The notes below the pieces were generated by a model. The model did not search any database and was not told the origin of the DNA. It was given only the letters and a program-made list of their open reading frames with translations. From JACJWR01 sp964556255 (lineage in GTDB: Bacteria > Actinomycetota > Actinomycetes > S36-B12 > UBA10799): DNA of 61,801 nt. Both the position numbers and the translations under genes were made by a program. Below, piece after piece: positions 60,540-61,801 of the stretch. Location of the stretch: NCBI GenBank assembly GCA_964556255.1, contig CAZKVQ010000013.1, positions 1-61,801 on the forward strand. The letters run 5' to 3'. How positions within the stretch are numbered: the stretch's first letter is position 1; every line of letters starts with the position of its first letter.

Positions 60540-61801
60540 GTGGACCGGATGAGTAGCGACAAGCCCGAGGCCCCCGTCCAGACGGCAGAGAACGGTGACT
60601 CGGCGGAGTCCGTGCTGGGGCTGCGGCCGGCGACCGCTCTCGTGATGGGCTCGGTCATCGGCACCGGAGTGTTCGTCCTGCCGGCGTCGTTCGCGCCCTA
60701 TGGTCCGATCTCGTTGGTGGGGTTCGCGTTCGCGGCCGTTGGTGCCATAGCCCTGGCCTTGAGTTTCGGCGCCCTGGCACGGCGCAATCCCGGAGCGGGT
60801 GGGCCCTACTCCTATGCCCGCACCGTCTTCGGGCCGCTGGCGGGCTTCCTGGCAGCCTGGTTCTACTGGATCACCGCGTGGGTCTCACGGGCTGGCATGG
60901 TGGTCGGTTGGATCCTGTACGTCGAGGTCTTCATCAACACGAGCCACAACCGGGTCTTCAGCATCCTGATCGGCTTCATCGGGCTTTGGGTACCGGCTGC
61001 CATCAACATCTCCGGTATCAAGAACATGGCGTCGGTGCAGGTCGTCACCACGGCTCTGAAACTGGTCCCGCTTGTGCTCATCTCGACAGTGGGTCTGTTC
61101 TACGTGGACTGGGGAAACCTGCAGCCGTTCAACTTGACCGGCGGGGCGCCGCTGGCGGCCATCGTTGCATGCATGGCGTTGGCGGTTTTTGCATTCCTGG
61201 GGGTGGAGACGGCGTCGGTTGCCGCTGGGCGGGTGCGTCACCCGCGCCGGAACGTGCCACTGGCGAGCCTGTTCGGCACGTTGGCGTGCACCGCTGTCTA
61301 CCTGTTGTCGACCTTGGTGATTTTCGGAACCGTGCCCAACAAGGAGCTGCAGGCGCCGGGTGCGCAACCTTTCGTGCTGTCCTTCGACTCGATGTTCGGT
61401 GGCTCCTGGGCGGGTTACGCGGTTGCAGTCGCTGCGATCATCTCCGGCTTCGGCGCGATCAACGGGTGGACGATGGTGTGTGCCGAGATCTCGCAGGTGG
61501 CCGCCCGCGAGCATCACTTCCCGGCCCGCTTTGCCCGCGAGTCGGCGAAGGGAATCCCGGTGTTCGGGATCGTAGTGTCGACGTCCCTGGCATCGCTCTT
61601 GGTCGTGGTGAGCTATATCGGACAGGTGGGCGTGGGGGTGTTCGATGTGGTGGTGCTGCTCGCCGGGTTGAGCGCGGCTGTTCCCTACGGATTGAGTGCG
61701 CTGGCATTGGTCAAGGTGTCCCTGCGCCACCAGGACGACTCGTCAGGATTTGCCCGGTACCTGGATCTGGTCGTTGGTGCAGTGGCGTTCATCTTCGCCC
61801 T
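60540..61801 (+). CDS. APC-superfamily amino acid permease, C-terminus cut by window edge
   Basis: 420 codons visible, open to the right edge. The first helix carries the glycine-rich unwound motif GSVIGTGVFVLPASF that binds the amino-acid backbone, and GALARRNPGAGGPYSYAR follows as in basic-amino-acid transporters and antiporters; FLGVETASVAAG is the TM6 motif. Eleven or so TM segments are present so far. GTG 60540 lies 7 nt after TAGGCT (60527-60532), leaderless; ATG 60549 is the alternative. Confidence 0.88.
   Translation, partial: MDRMSSDKPEAPVQTAENGDSAESVLGLRPATALVMGSVIGTGVFVLPASFAPYGPISLVGFAFAAVGAIALALSFGALARRNPGAGGPYSYARTVFGPLAGFLAAWFYWITAWVSRAGMVVGWILYVEVFINTSHNRVFSILIGFIGLWVPAAINISGIKNMASVQVVTTALKLVPLVLISTVGLFYVDWGNLQPFNLTGGAPLAAIVACMALAVFAFLGVETASVAAGRVRHPRRNVPLASLFGTLACTAVYLLSTLVIFGTVPNKELQAPGAQPFVLSFDSMFGGSWAGYAVAVAAIISGFGAINGWTMVCAEISQVAAREHHFPARFARESAKGIPVFGIVVSTSLASLLVVVSYIGQVGVGVFDVVVLLAGLSAAVPYGLSALALVKVSLRHQDDSSGFARYLDLVVGAVAFIFA

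Overview
The window looks like a piece of chromosome from a high-GC member of the Actinomycetota. Three things support this. The conserved order DUF6049 / Nudix / CCA-adding enzyme ... inositol phosphate synthase / PadR / DUF5318 / PonA ... rpsF-ssb-rpsR-rplI-dnaB is typical of the oriC-proximal region of actinobacteria. A mycothiol-type DinB/maleylpyruvate isomerase protein is present. About twenty genes start 6 or 7 nt after a -10-like hexamer, which is the leaderless-mRNA pattern common in this phylum. No ribosomal RNA or genus marker is present, so I do not assign a genus.

Layout. 1-17 kb: housekeeping block with envelope and tRNA maturation genes, a cell-wall block on the minus strand (endonuclease IV, FemX-like bridge ligase, alanine racemase-like protein, GT87 membrane glycosyltransferase) facing ponA, then the S6-SSB-S18-L9 operon. 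17.0-17.4 kb: a terminator and a cluster of DnaA-box sequences directly upstream of dnaB. 19-24.4 kb: an arsenic island with a MIP channel, ArsC, ArsR, an ArsM-ArsD fusion and a two-domain ArsA, plus a separate ArsR-ArsC fusion gene under a 43-bp palindrome; no ArsB or Acr3 pump is encoded here. 24.5-29.5 kb: small accessory genes (VOC protein, MarR/SDR pair, cupin, GH114-like and SGNH secreted hydrolases).

29.6-39.4 kb: a PQQ-propeller exported protein coupled to a membrane protein, a NiCoT nickel/cobalt permease behind a textbook Nur box, a DacB carboxypeptidase, a class III aminotransferase and an RsbU-type phosphatase. 39.7-45.8 kb: cydABDC for cytochrome bd, with cydA interrupted by an in-frame TAG at a conserved Trp position. 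45.8-53.7 kb: metabolic genes (mycothiol-type protein, nitrilase-family amidase, FadE5-like dehydrogenase, NadR-like kinase) and a CopC / CopD-CtaG copper pair. 53.7-58.8 kb: exported phospholipase D-like protein, acyl-CoA-binding protein, and an accessory locus holding two homologous 38-39 aa precursor-like peptides and an asparagine-synthase-like cyclase, next to tRNA-Gly(CCC). 59-61.8 kb: thioredoxin/DUF4395 pair, a small Cys-rich ORF, and the start of an APC permease that runs off the window.

The strongest candidates for something new are the lasso-like peptide locus (56.7-58.8 kb), the ArsM-ArsD fusion feeding an ArsA with no visible pump (20.5-23.6 kb), and the DnaA-box cluster in front of dnaB (17.06-17.24 kb).
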